Position numbers and translations under genes: made by a program. This document shows positions 26,717 through 35,324 of a DNA stretch of 64,000 nucleotides, one piece after another (position 1 is the stretch's first letter; each line of letters starts with the position of its first letter). This DNA is from Streptomyces decoyicus (GTDB lineage: Bacteria; Actinomycetota; Actinomycetes; Streptomycetales; Streptomycetaceae). The stretch covers positions 4,402,001 to 4,466,000 of the forward strand of contig NZ_CP082301.1 of NCBI RefSeq assembly GCF_019880305.1, read 5' to 3'. The notes under the pieces were generated by a model. That model was not told the origin of the DNA, made no database searches, and saw only the letters and a program-made list of their open reading frames with translations.

Positions 26717-27597
26717 GCGGCCTTCTCCTCCTGCCAGCGCCGCACATGCGGCAGATCGTCGTCGAGCCAAAAGGCGCTTTCCTGTGGGTCCTTGGAGTCC
26801 GTGACGACCAGGATTTCCTCGAACTTCGCGCCCGTTCCCCGGAATCCGAGGTGGGGTTCGACCGCCCACAGTCCGGGCTGCGGCGGGTGGTCGGAGAAGG
26901 TGTACGGGCTCCACAGCGGGGACCAGCCGTCACGGTGGCCGTGCAGCGCATCGGAGGCGAGGCCCTTGAGCGCCTGCGTGCCGAAACCGAAGAGGGTGGG
27001 GGACCAGCGGCGCTGCCGGACCCGGTCGATCTTGTGCGCGATGACGCCGAAGGGGTAGGCGCGGTGGCGGTTGGCATAGCCCTGCCGCGCCATCAGCCGG
27101 TCGACGTCCTCGTAGATCTCCCGCAGCGGGCGCCGCTCGCGCACCTCGCGCAGGATCAGCTCCCGGTGTGCTTCGAGATCGGCGAGCAGCCGGTCGTGCA
27201 CGGGGTTGAGTCCGAGGCAGCCGGAGTAGCCGATATCGGCCGTGAAGCCCTGATACACCGGTGCCATATCGAGGATGAAGGCCATCCCCGGCTCCAGCTC
27301 GCGGTGGGTCGGGAAGAACTGAAGGGGTACGCGGAAGTTGACGAAAGCGGTGCGGTCGCCGAACCAGGCGAACGGCAGATGGAACCAGTCCCGCACCCCG
27401 CGCTCACGCAGCCACTCGCGCTGCATCCGTGCCGCCGTACGCTCGGTGACCCCGGGCTTGAGCTGGGCGGCCACCGCTTCCGCGCAGGCATAGGCGAGCC
27501 GCTGGACCTCTCTGAACCCCCTCAGCCCGGCGGTGAGTTCCGGCCCGGCGGTGAGTTCTCCGGCTCGTGGTGAGGTCGCTGAGGTGACTGAGGCCAT
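26713..27597 (-). CDS. M24-fold metallopeptidase family protein
   Basis: 294 aa, pita-bread fold (aminopeptidase P / creatinase type). The five usual metal ligands can be followed: two Asp in ILDMAPVYQGFTADIGYSG, His in GVIAHKID, and two Glu in AVEPHLGF and KFEEILVV. It is probably a metal-dependent hydrolase, but the fold also includes non-peptidases. The start at ATG 27597 has no Shine-Dalgarno; upstream is an imperfect palindrome with a possible promoter. It overlaps the EphD-like gene by ATGA, so the two are co-translated, which is odd for a peptidase and hints at an amide or ester substrate related to the lipid cluster. Confidence 0.82.
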   Translation of the reverse strand: MASVTSATSPRAGELTAGPELTAGLRGFREVQRLAYACAEAVAAQLKPGVTERTAARMQREWLRERGVRDWFHLPFAWFGDRTAFVNFRVPLQFFPTHRELEPGMAFILDMAPVYQGFTADIGYSGCLGLNPVHDRLLADLEAHRELILREVRERRPLREIYEDVDRLMARQGYANRHRAYPFGVIAHKIDRVRQRRWSPTLFGFGTQALKGLASDALHGHRDGWSPLWSPYTFSDHPPQPGLWAVEPHLGFRGTGAKFEEILVVTDSKDPQESAFWLDDDLPHVRRWQEEKAA

Positions 27598-27645
27598 CGC
27601 CAACCGTCCGTCCGTGAGCGGTGCATCGCGGTACGTGCCCGTAAC

Positions 27646-27667
27646 TTGACACTGATGAATGTGACAA
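27646..27667. promoter_or_regulatory. Candidate operator between M24 gene and ABC cassette
   Basis: TTGACAC-N8-GTGACAA, an imperfect inverted repeat (one mismatch per arm pair). Read on the minus strand it contains TTGTCA followed after 17 bases by TTACGG, a weak promoter for the M24/EphD-like pair. Confidence 0.35.
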
Positions 27668-27836
27668 TGACCGGCGGCTGCGTCAAGGGGGCGTACGGCC
27701 GTGCACCGCACCCCGACGCCGGGGGCACTCTGAGCAGGAGACCCCTACGGGCACGTAATACCGCAGGGGGAGGCAGATCCCATCGTCTGGTCTGACGACC
27801 GATGTGGCGGGCGCCACTACCGTCGATGACGTGACT

Positions 27837-28859
27837 GTGATCGTGACCGAAAGCCTGAGCAAGCGGTACCCGCGGGTGACCGCCTTGGACCGGCTCTCCC
27901 TTGACATCGCCCCCGGCGTAACGGGCCTGGTGGGTGCCAACGGTGCCGGCAAGTCCACCCTGATCAAGATCCTTCTCGGACTGGCCCCCGCCACCGAAGG
28001 GACCGCGCACGTCCTCGGCCTGGACGTGACCAAGGACGGCGGCACCATCCGTGAGCGGGTCGGCTATATGCCCGAGCACGACTGCCTGCCGCCGGACGTC
28101 TCGGCCACCGAATTCGTCGTGCACATGGCCCGGATGTCCGGTCTGCCGCCGGCCGCCGCCCGTGAGCGCACCGCGGACACCCTGCGCCACGTCGGCCTCT
28201 ATGAGGAGCGCTACCGCCCCATCGGTGGCTATTCGACGGGTATGAAGCAGCGGGTGAAACTGGCCCAGGCGCTGGTCCACGACCCCCAGCTGGTGTTCCT
28301 CGACGAGCCCACCAACGGCCTCGACCCGGCCGGGCGGGACGAGATGCTCGGCCTGATCCGGCGCGTTCACACCGACTTCGGGATCTCCGTCCTGGTGACC
28401 TCCCATCTCCTCGGTGAGCTGGAGCGCACCTGTGACCATGTCGTCGTCATCGACGGCGGCAAACTGCTGCGCTCCTCCTCGACCGATGAGTTCACGCAGG
28501 TCACGGCCTCGCTGGCGGTCGAGGTCACGGACACCGACACCCACCCGGACGGCACCGGAGCGCTGCGCGCGGCCCTGGCCGCCGCGGGAGCCAACGTGAC
28601 CACCGGCGCCGCAGGCTCGGAGAGCGTCGCCTCCGCCGGGCACCTCCTGTATGTCGAGGCGGCCGGTGAGGAGACCTACGACCTGGTGCGGGACACCGTT
28701 GCCGGACTCGGGCTCGGCCTGGTCCGGATGGAACAGCGCCGGCACCAGATCGCCGAGGTCTTCCGCGACGCGGACGCGGAGCACGCCACCCCCGCCACCG
28801 CAGGCGCCCCGAGCGCCCCGTATGCCACCCAGGACGGAGGCGCCCACGATGTCGCCTGA
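27837..28859 (+). CDS. ABC transporter ATP-binding protein (first of two)
   Basis: 340 aa ABC-2-type ATPase. Walker A is GANGAGKST near residue 35, the signature is YSTGMKQRVKLAQAL, and Walker B is LVFLDEPTNGLDP. A C-terminal about 100-residue extension (from TDEFTQVTASLAVEVTD) is typical of drug or lipid exporters. I start at the GTG at 27837 (V-I-V-T-E-S). Other in-frame GTGs lie at 27831 and 27804 and none has a ribosome-binding site, so a leaderless transcript is likely. The gene overlaps the next one by 11 bp. It is the first of a four-gene cassette ATPase-permease-ATPase-permease, probably one heteromeric exporter of unknown substrate. Confidence 0.85.
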   Translation: MIVTESLSKRYPRVTALDRLSLDIAPGVTGLVGANGAGKSTLIKILLGLAPATEGTAHVLGLDVTKDGGTIRERVGYMPEHDCLPPDVSATEFVVHMARMSGLPPAAARERTADTLRHVGLYEERYRPIGGYSTGMKQRVKLAQALVHDPQLVFLDEPTNGLDPAGRDEMLGLIRRVHTDFGISVLVTSHLLGELERTCDHVVVIDGGKLLRSSSTDEFTQVTASLAVEVTDTDTHPDGTGALRAALAAAGANVTTGAAGSESVASAGHLLYVEAAGEETYDLVRDTVAGLGLGLVRMEQRRHQIAEVFRDADAEHATPATAGAPSAPYATQDGGAHDVA

Positions 28860-29775
28860 GCCCATGACGCCGGCGTCCACGACGCCCGTATCCACCGCGC
28901 CGGGCGGCGCCTATATCCACAACATCGGCTACCGCCACTACGACGGCCCCCGCCTGGGCCGTGCCTACGCCCGCCGGTCGCTCTTCTCGCAGAGCCTGCG
29001 CGGCGCCTACGGTCTGGGCCGTTCTGCCAAGAGCAAGGTGCTGCCGATGCTGCTCTTCGCGGTGATGTGCCTGCCTGCCGCGATCATGGTCGCGGTGACG
29101 GTGTTCACCAAGGCCGCCAGCCTCCCGGTCGGCTACTCCCGCTACGCCGTCTACCTCCAGGCCGTCATCGGCCTCTATCTGGCCGCCCAGGCCCCGCAGT
29201 CGGTCTCGCGCGATCTGCGCTTCAAGTCGATACCGCTGTACTTCTCCCGCCCCATCGAGCGGGGCGACTATGTGGCCTCGAAGTTCGCGGCGATGGCGAG
29301 CTCCCTGTTCATCCTCACGGGCGCCCCGCTGGTGGTCCTCTACGTCGGGGCGCTGCTGGCGAAGCTCGACTTCGTCGACCAGACCAAGGGGCTGGCGCAG
29401 GGACTGGTCTCCGTGGTGCTGCTCTCGCTGCTGTTCGCCGGGATCGGCCTGGTCGTCTCCGCGGTCACGCCCCGCCGGGGCTTCGGCGTCGCCGCCGTGA
29501 TCGCCGTACTCACCATTCCCTACGGTGCGGTGAGCGCCGTCCAGGGGATCGCCTTCGTCCAGGGCAACGAGGCCGCCGTCGGCTGGCTGGGGCTGTTCTC
29601 CCCCATCACGCTGATCGACGGTGTGCAGTCGACATTCCTCGGCGGCACCAGCTCCTTCCCCAACGGCCTGGCGCCGTCGACCGGTGCCGGATTCGTCTAT
29701 CTCCTCGTCACGCTGACCGTCATCGCCGGCTGCTATGCCCTGCTGCTGCGCCGCTACAGGAAGGCCGGACTGTGA
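28849..29775 (+). CDS. ABC-2 permease (first of two)
   Basis: 308 aa with about six transmembrane segments, the first around residues 65-95 (LPMLLFAVMCLPAAIMVAVTVF). Before it is a soluble head with the motif YIHNIGYRHYDGPRLGR, found in this permease type. The motif SRDLRFKSIPLYFSRPI lies in the middle cytoplasmic loop. It starts at ATG 28849 inside the preceding ATPase gene, with GGAGG eight bases upstream. It presumably pairs with one of the two ATPases. Substrate unknown. Confidence 0.85.
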   Translation: MSPEPMTPASTTPVSTAPGGAYIHNIGYRHYDGPRLGRAYARRSLFSQSLRGAYGLGRSAKSKVLPMLLFAVMCLPAAIMVAVTVFTKAASLPVGYSRYAVYLQAVIGLYLAAQAPQSVSRDLRFKSIPLYFSRPIERGDYVASKFAAMASSLFILTGAPLVVLYVGALLAKLDFVDQTKGLAQGLVSVVLLSLLFAGIGLVVSAVTPRRGFGVAAVIAVLTIPYGAVSAVQGIAFVQGNEAAVGWLGLFSPITLIDGVQSTFLGGTSSFPNGLAPSTGAGFVYLLVTLTVIAGCYALLLRRYRKAGL

Positions 29776-29851
29776 CCGCCCCGCGCCGCCGGCTCCCCTC
29801 GGCCGGGACCGCCGGCCCGACCACCACCCTCCGAAGGAATGGGCTGCGCCC

Positions 29852-30763
29852 ATGAGCACTCTCACCATCGACCATGTCTCGCGCTGGTTCGGCAATGTCG
29901 TCGCCGTCAACGACATCACGATGACCATCGGCCCCGGCGTGACCGGCCTGCTCGGCCCCAACGGCGCCGGCAAGTCCACTCTCATCAACATGATGGGCGG
30001 CTTCCTCGCGCCCTCCAACGGCTCCGTCACCCTCGACGGGACGACGATCTGGCGCAACGCCGGCATCTACCGCCACATCGGCATCGTCCCGGAGCGCGAG
30101 GCGATGTACGACTTCCTCACGGGGCGCGAATTCGTCGTCGCCAACGCGGAGCTGCACGGCCTCGGCCGCGCGGAGGCGGCCAGGGCGCTGGCTACCGTCG
30201 AGATGGAGTCCGCCCAGGACCGCAAGATCTCGACCTACAGCAAGGGCATGCGGCAGCGCGTGAAGATGGCTTCCGCGCTGGTCCACGACCCGTCCGTGCT
30301 GCTGCTCGACGAGCCGTTCAACGGTATGGACCCGCGGCAGCGGATGCAGCTGATGGAGCTGCTGCGGCGGATGGGCGACGAGGGCCGTACGGTCCTGTTC
30401 TCCTCGCACATCCTCGAAGAGGTCGAGCAACTCGCCTCGCACATCGAGGTGGTGGTGGCCGGACGCCATGCCGCGTCCGGAGACTTCCGCAAGATCCGCC
30501 GGCTGATGACGGACCGCCCGCACCGCTATCTGGTCCGGTCCGACAACGACCGGGCACTGGCCGGTGCGCTGATCGCCGACCCCTCGACGGCCGGCATCGA
30601 GGTGGACCTCGCCGAAGGCGCACTGCGCATCCAGGCGGTCGACTTCGGCCGCTTCACCGAACTCCTGCCGCGGGTCGCCCGCGACCACGGCATCCGCCTT
30701 CTGACGGTCTCGCCCTCCGACGAGTCGCTGGAATCCGTCTTCTCCTACCTCGTAGCGGCCTGA
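29852..30763 (+). CDS. ABC transporter ATP-binding protein (second)
   Basis: 303 aa. Walker A is GPNGAGKST near residue 38, the signature is YSKGMRQRVKMASAL, Walker B is VLLLDEPFNGMDP, and the H-loop is in SSHILEEVE. It differs from the first ATPase in the D-loop neighbourhood (FNGMDPRQR) and has a shorter C-terminal domain. The start is the ATG at 29852, about 12 bases after a weak AAGGA. It lies 76 bp after the first permease gene and 22 bp before the second, consistent with one transcript. It probably forms a heterodimer with the upstream ATPase or pairs with the second permease. Confidence 0.86.
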   Translation: MSTLTIDHVSRWFGNVVAVNDITMTIGPGVTGLLGPNGAGKSTLINMMGGFLAPSNGSVTLDGTTIWRNAGIYRHIGIVPEREAMYDFLTGREFVVANAELHGLGRAEAARALATVEMESAQDRKISTYSKGMRQRVKMASALVHDPSVLLLDEPFNGMDPRQRMQLMELLRRMGDEGRTVLFSSHILEEVEQLASHIEVVVAGRHAASGDFRKIRRLMTDRPHRYLVRSDNDRALAGALIADPSTAGIEVDLAEGALRIQAVDFGRFTELLPRVARDHGIRLLTVSPSDESLESVFSYLVAA

Positions 30764-30785
30764 GGCCTGAAAGGAGCCCTGACGC

Positions 30786-31562
30786 ATGTCCACGACCACT
30801 ACGACGGCCCCGCCCGTAAGTCCCGGCGCGCCCAAGGCCTCGTTGTTCCACCCGACCGTCGCCCGGCTCACCTACCGTGCCCTGCTCGGCCGGCGCCGGG
30901 CCCTGATCCTCTTCGCGCTGCCCGCCCTGCTGGTGGTGCTCGCGGTGGCCGTCCGTGTGCTGGCCGGTGCCGACGATTCCACCGCCGGCGGCATCCTGGG
31001 CGGCTTCGCGCTGGGCACGATGGTGCCGCTGATCGGTGTCATCGCCGGTACGGGCGCGATCGGCCCGGAGATCGACGACGGCTCGGTGGTCTACCTCCTG
31101 GCCAAGCCGGTGTCCCGGCCGACGATCATCTTCACCAAACTCCTGGTCGCGATAGGCGTCACGGTCGTCTTCTCGGCCGTCCCCGTCCTGCTTGCCGGCT
31201 TCCTCCTCAACGGCAACAGCCAGCAGATGGCCGTGGGGTACGCCGTGGCGGCGGCCATCGCCTCGGTCGCCTACAGCGCCCTGTTCCTCCTGTTCGGCAC
31301 GATCACCCGGCACGCCGTCGTGTTCGGCCTGGTCTATGCGCTTGTCTGGGAGGCGCTGGTAGGCACCCTCGTCCCGGGCGCGAAGACGCTCAGCGTCCAG
31401 CAGTGGGCGCTGGCGGTCGGCCAGAAGGCGGCCGCGGAGGGCGCGATCACCTCCGATGTCCAACTGCCCGTGGCAATCAGCTTGTTGGTGGCCCTCACGG
31501 CCGCCGCCACCTGGTATGCCTCCCGCCGTCTGAAGGCGCTCACCCTCGCGGGCGAGGAGTAA
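30786..31562 (+). CDS. ABC-2 permease (second)
   Basis: 258 aa with six predicted membrane segments; the first is the ALILFALPALLVVLAVAVRVL region. The cytoplasmic motif EIDDGSVVYLLAKPVSRPTII corresponds to the SRPI motif of the first permease. It starts at ATG 30786 with AAAGGAG. It is the last gene of the cassette, and its stop (TAA) is followed by 95 bp to the convergent MltG-like gene. That gap contains several short GC-rich inverted repeats (for example GGGGATCCCC) that may terminate both transcripts. Confidence 0.86.
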   Translation: MSTTTTTAPPVSPGAPKASLFHPTVARLTYRALLGRRRALILFALPALLVVLAVAVRVLAGADDSTAGGILGGFALGTMVPLIGVIAGTGAIGPEIDDGSVVYLLAKPVSRPTIIFTKLLVAIGVTVVFSAVPVLLAGFLLNGNSQQMAVGYAVAAAIASVAYSALFLLFGTITRHAVVFGLVYALVWEALVGTLVPGAKTLSVQQWALAVGQKAAAEGAITSDVQLPVAISLLVALTAAATWYASRRLKALTLAGEE

Positions 31563-31657
31563 TGACGTCCGGGCGGGGCGTGGGTGTGGGTGGAGGGGAC
31601 GCGGGGATCCCCCCAAGGGGCGTCCGGCGGATCAGGGCCGGACAGGAGCCCAGGGCC

Positions 31658-32479
31658 CTAAGCCCCGCCACCGCCGCTCCCGGCGCCCTTCTGGCGGTCG
31701 TTGAACTCCCGGACGTTCCGCAGATGCGCTTGGTAGTCGGCGGTGAAGCGGGTGTCGCCCGGTTTGACGGTGACGAAGTAGAGCCAGTCGCCGGCGGGCG
31801 GGGCGCCGGCCGCCTTCAGCGCGTCCGCCCCGGGATTGTCGATCGGCGTCGGCGGCAGGCCCTGGTACCGGTAGGTGTTGTACGGGCTCTTGGTCCTGGT
31901 GTCGGCGTGGCTGGTGTGGAGCGTGCTGCGGCCCAGCGCGTAGTTGATCGTCGAATCCATCTGTAGCGGCATGTGGTGCGCGAGCCGGTTGTCGATGACC
32001 CGGGCGACCTTGCCCATATCGGCCGGCCGGTCCGCCTCGGCCTGCACGATGCTGGCGATGATCACCGTCCGGTAGGAGGCGATGCCGTCATCGGCGAGCC
32101 GCTGGTTGGCGGTTTTGACCATGTACGAGAGCAGCGACGCCGGGGTGGTGTCCGCGTCGATGGGATAGGTCGCCGGGAAGAGATACCCCTCCGGATTGCC
32201 CTTCGCCTCGTCCGGCAGCGTCAGATGCGCGCTCTTGGCGGCCTTAGCGGTGGAACCGGCGGGCCGGTGCAGGGCCTTGTCGGCGGCGGCGTAGATCTGT
32301 GCGGCCCGCTGCCCCTCCGGGACGGTCAGCGTCTGTTCGGGCCGCAACCCGCGCAGCAATCGCGGCAGCAGCAGAACGGCAAGGACAACCAGGACACACA
32401 GCACCGCCACGACAATGAGCCGGCCGGTGCGGGAGAGCCGCGGTCCTGGCCGGCGAACGGTGCGCTGAACATCGCTCAT
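31658..32479 (-). CDS. MltG/YceG-like endolytic murein transglycosylase (short paralogue)
   Basis: 273 aa with one N-terminal transmembrane helix (about 22-45, LIVVAVLCVLVVLAVLLL) and an extracytoplasmic YceG domain. It carries the catalytic-Glu block IIASIVQAEAD, then VARVIDNRL, LQMDSTINYAL and SPYNTYRYQGLPPTPIDNPG, all MltG signatures. MltG cleaves nascent glycan strands next to the cell-wall polymerases. It is shorter than typical MltG because the N-terminal cytoplasmic part is nearly absent. It starts at ATG 32479 (a GTG lies three codons upstream); neither has a clear ribosome-binding site. It is not next to the usual mltG neighbours (ruvX homologue, aroE), so it is probably an extra copy. 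Confidence 0.82.
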   Translation of the reverse strand: MSDVQRTVRRPGPRLSRTGRLIVVAVLCVLVVLAVLLLPRLLRGLRPEQTLTVPEGQRAAQIYAAADKALHRPAGSTAKAAKSAHLTLPDEAKGNPEGYLFPATYPIDADTTPASLLSYMVKTANQRLADDGIASYRTVIIASIVQAEADRPADMGKVARVIDNRLAHHMPLQMDSTINYALGRSTLHTSHADTRTKSPYNTYRYQGLPPTPIDNPGADALKAAGAPPAGDWLYFVTVKPGDTRFTADYQAHLRNVREFNDRQKGAGSGGGGA

Positions 32480-32751
32480 GGGGGGCACGGTAGGCGAGGC
32501 CGGAGAGGGGCGGGGCGGCCGCTCCCGGATCGTTGCCGACAGCGGAGATCATTCACCACCTCGCCACGCAGCGGCCACCCGCGGCGCTGCGGGGCCCCGG
32601 CCTCGTACGTTCCTGCCCCGCACCGGACGCTCCGTACAGGACGCCCCCCACGGAACACCCCGCAGAGGGACGCCCCGTACGGGTACGAGGGCCCGGTCGC
32701 CGCGCATGCCGCCAGCCGGGCTCTACCCCCACACGCCGCACACCCGCCGAC

Positions 32752-32871
32752 CCACCGTCACTGCCGACCCACCGTCACCGCCGGTCCACCGTCACCGCCG
32801 GTCCACCGTCACCGCAGGCCCACCGTCACCGCCGGTCCACCGGTCACCGCAGGCCCACCGTCATCACCGGT
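32752..32871. repeat. Seven tandem 17-bp repeats (CCACCGTCACCGCCGGT type)
   Basis: Units start at 32752, 32769, 32786, 32803, 32820, 32837 (18 bp) and 32855. The consensus is CCACCGTCACCGCCGGT, with variants ending GCAGGC or ACCGGT. The array fills part of the 375-bp gap between the MltG-like and MFS genes, and the last unit enters the final codons of the MFS gene. As 17 is not a multiple of 3, the array is non-coding. The rest of the gap (32480-32751) shows no gene or promoter I can support. Confidence 0.9.
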
Positions 32872-34150
32872 CCGCCGGTACCCCGATCCGCTGGTCCCGC
32901 CCCGCGCCCACGGCCAACAGGGCCAGGCCGGCGCAGACCACGATCAGCAGGGCGAGGGGGACGGTCCAGCCGTTGGTGGCCTGGTGGACGGCCCCCAGGA
33001 CGAGAGGACCGGCGGCAGCCAGGAGGTACCCGCCGGTCTGGGCCATGCCGGAGAGGCGGGCAGCGGTGTGGGCGCTGTCGGAGCGCAGCACCATCATCGT
33101 CAGGGCCAGGCCCAGCGCGCCGCCCTGCCCGACGCCGAGGAGCGCGGCCCACAGCCAGGCACCGGCCACCGGTGCCACCAGCAGACCGATGACGCCGCAG
33201 GCCATCAGCGCGGACACCGCCACCCCCAGCAGCCGCTGACGCCGCATCCGCCCCGCGAGCATCGGCACGATGAACGAACCGACCATCTGCACCAGCGTGC
33301 TGAAGGCGAAGACCAGGCCCGCCTCGCCCTTGCCCATGCCGTGGTCGGTGAAAATCGTCGGCATCCAGGCGATGATCACGTACGCGATCAGCGACTGCGA
33401 GCCCATGAAGAAGGTGACCTGCCAGGCCAGCGGGGAGCGGCTCAGCTTCGGCCCGTCCGCGCCGACGTGCAGCGGGGTGGCCGCGGCCGCACCGTGGCGA
33501 GTGCCCCGCCGGGCCATGAGCGTCTGAGGGATCCAGACGACCGCGGCGACAGCGGCCAGCAGCGACCAGGAGGCCAACGCCCCCTGCCAGCTGCCGAGCG
33601 CACTCTCCAGCGGAACCGCGGAGGCGGCCGAGACGGTCGCCCCCAGGATCATCGCGGTCGAGTACAGCGCCGTCATGCCCGCGGCCCGTTCCGGGAAGTC
33701 CCGCTTGATCAGGCCCGGCATCAGCACGTTCAGCAGGGCGATGGAGGTACCGACCACCGCACACCCGGCGAACAGCGCGACCACCGGCGGGGCGATCCGC
33801 AGCACGATGCCGCCGCAGAGTGCCACCAGCGCCGCGCACAGCGCCGCCTCGGTTCCCCAGCGGCGGGCCAGCTTCGGCGCGACGATCGAGCCGAGGCCCA
33901 TGAAGATCAGCGGGATGGTCGTCACCAGGCTGCTGGCGGTCGCGGTCAGCTGGAAGTGCCGGCCGATCTCGCTGAGCAACGGCGAAACCCCGGCCAGCGC
34001 CGCCCGCATATTGAGCGCGGCAAGGACGATTCCGGCCATGACCAGGGCCGGGTGAGCCCGCAGCCGTCGGCGGGCCGCGGCGACCGGCGCTGCCGCGACC
34101 AGATCTGCCTCAGCGTCTATCAAGGGTGCTTCGGGGCTGGGCCCTGCCAT
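32864..34150 (-). CDS. MFS transporter, CynX/NimT type
   Basis: 428 aa with 12 predicted transmembrane segments. The first-helix signature is LNMRAALAGVSPLLSEI, typical of the cyanate/nitroimidazole (CynX/NimT) subfamily. A cytoplasmic central loop (about 200-225, ARRGTRHGAAAATP) separates the halves. The start is the ATG at 34150; the frame remains open through the upstream pyrimidine-rich leader but without homology. It is located downstream of a FadR-type GntR gene on the same strand, so the regulator may control it. Substrate unknown; a small organic anion is a guess. Confidence 0.85.
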   Translation of the reverse strand: MAGPSPEAPLIDAEADLVAAAPVAAARRRLRAHPALVMAGIVLAALNMRAALAGVSPLLSEIGRHFQLTATASSLVTTIPLIFMGLGSIVAPKLARRWGTEAALCAALVALCGGIVLRIAPPVVALFAGCAVVGTSIALLNVLMPGLIKRDFPERAAGMTALYSTAMILGATVSAASAVPLESALGSWQGALASWSLLAAVAAVVWIPQTLMARRGTRHGAAAATPLHVGADGPKLSRSPLAWQVTFFMGSQSLIAYVIIAWMPTIFTDHGMGKGEAGLVFAFSTLVQMVGSFIVPMLAGRMRRQRLLGVAVSALMACGVIGLLVAPVAGAWLWAALLGVGQGGALGLALTMMVLRSDSAHTAARLSGMAQTGGYLLAAAGPLVLGAVHQATNGWTVPLALLIVVCAGLALLAVGAGRDQRIGVPADR

Positions 34151-34194
34151 ACGTGCGTACCTCGCCAAGAGTGGTGTGCGTTCGGGATGGAGAT

Positions 34195-34395
34195 CGGTGT
34201 TCAGGGAGGAAAGAAAGGAGAGCAAAGAGAAGGACAGGGAAGGACGGGGAAGGCCAGAGAAGGGCAGGAGGGGAAGGGACAGGAGGGGGCAGGAGGGGGG
34301 GCAGGAGAGGACAGGAGAGGCGGGACGGGGCACGAAAAGCAACGGAGAAACGGGGGGAGGGAATTGAGGGGGAACGGGGAAGTGCGGGAGGGGCT
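34195..34395. other. Long polypurine (plus strand) / polypyrimidine tract
   Basis: About 200 bp almost free of pyrimidines on the plus strand, built from irregular GGGACAGGAG / GGGCAGGAGG units. It fills the gap between the GntR and MFS genes, so the MFS leader RNA would be a C/U run. A shorter similar patch with GGGAGAGCAG repeats lies at about 35205-35255. Such tracts can form triplex or slipped DNA. No gene is supported in it. Confidence 0.8.
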
Positions 34396-35106
34396 TCAGT
34401 GGGTGGTCAGCAGGGCCTCCACGGCCCGCATCGGCTTCTCCAGCACGTCTCGGATGGCCTGTTGAGCGGCCTCCGGGTCGCCCGCCGCGATCGCGTCCAG
34501 CACCGCGACGTGATCGCCGTGCACGATTTCCGGCATCGCCCGGTCGTCGAGATAGCTGACCAGCGATTCCCGCACGGAGCTGCTGAACCAGCCGTATGTC
34601 GCCGTCAGTGCGGTGTTGTGCGCGGCCTCGACGACGGCCTTGTGGAAGGCGATGTCGTGATCGGCGTAGAGCTCCAGGCTGTCGGAGTGGGGCCGCCCCG
34701 CCGCGTCCGCCAGCTCGGCCTGGGCGTCCAGGGCCGCCCGCATCCGCTCCAGGTCGGCGGGCTGATGGCGCAGCGCGGCCAGCCGGGCGGCCTCCGCCTC
34801 CAGGGCGATCCGCAGCTCCAGGACGTCGCGGATACCGGCCCGCTGGACGCCGCGCATGATGTCGCCCGGATCCGTGGTGGAGACGACGAAGGTGCCCTCG
34901 CCCTGCCGTGAGCGGAGCATTCCGGCGTGCACGAGCACCCGCACCGCCTCACGGACGGTGTTGCGGCCGACCTGGAGCTGCTCGGCGAGCGCGTGCTCGG
35001 TGGGGATACGGGACCCCACCTGCCACTCCCCGGCCGTCAGCTGGGACCGCAGGGTGTCGACGACGGTGTCCACGAGGGAGTGCCGTCCCGCCGCCTGCAG
35101 CGCCAT
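34396..35106 (-). CDS. GntR-family (FadR subfamily) transcriptional regulator
   Basis: 236 aa. The N-terminal winged helix is at residues about 10-75 (SRIPTEHALAEQLQVGRNTVREAVRVLVHAGML, then RQGEGTFV). The C-terminal all-helical FCD effector domain contains metal-ligand-type Asp/His (DHDIAFHKAVVEAAHN and HGDHVAVLDAI). It starts at ATG 35106 with GGAGGGG five bases upstream. FadR-type regulators sense carboxylic acids, compatible with the CynX-like transporter downstream. A GATG-N4-CATC inverted repeat about 60 bp upstream may be its own operator. Confidence 0.88.
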   Translation of the reverse strand: MALQAAGRHSLVDTVVDTLRSQLTAGEWQVGSRIPTEHALAEQLQVGRNTVREAVRVLVHAGMLRSRQGEGTFVVSTTDPGDIMRGVQRAGIRDVLELRIALEAEAARLAALRHQPADLERMRAALDAQAELADAAGRPHSDSLELYADHDIAFHKAVVEAAHNTALTATYGWFSSSVRESLVSYLDDRAMPEIVHGDHVAVLDAIAAGDPEAAQQAIRDVLEKPMRAVEALLTTH

Positions 35107-35159
35107 GTCCCCTCCGCTCCCTTGCTCCCTTGTCCCCGCACCTTGCCCGGTCATCCTAC

Positions 35160-35185
35160 AACTGATGCATTCATCGTACACGGAA
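35160..35185. promoter_or_regulatory. Possible autoregulatory site upstream of the GntR gene
   Basis: On the minus strand, TGTACGATGAATGCATCAG contains GATG-AATG-CATC, a short inverted repeat, with a TAGGAT hexamer just downstream that could be a -10. It is weak and unproven. Confidence 0.3.
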
Positions 35186-35324
35186 GTACCGGAGGTGACG
35201 GACGGAGCAGCGGGAACAGGGGGAGAGCAGGGGAGAGCAGGGGAGCAAGGCGAGCACCTCGCCAGGCGAGGGCCTGCCGGGCATCGCCCCCTAGAGGCGG
35301 GGCGTGCGGCAGGCCCTCCCGGTC

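Noticed and set aside
32752..32871. 17-bp repeats as a CRISPR array
   Set aside because: Units are directly adjacent with no spacers, and no cas genes are present.
31973..34465. Plus-strand 830-codon frame opposite the MltG-like and MFS genes
   Set aside because: It passes through the 17-bp repeats and the polypurine tract and has no homology.
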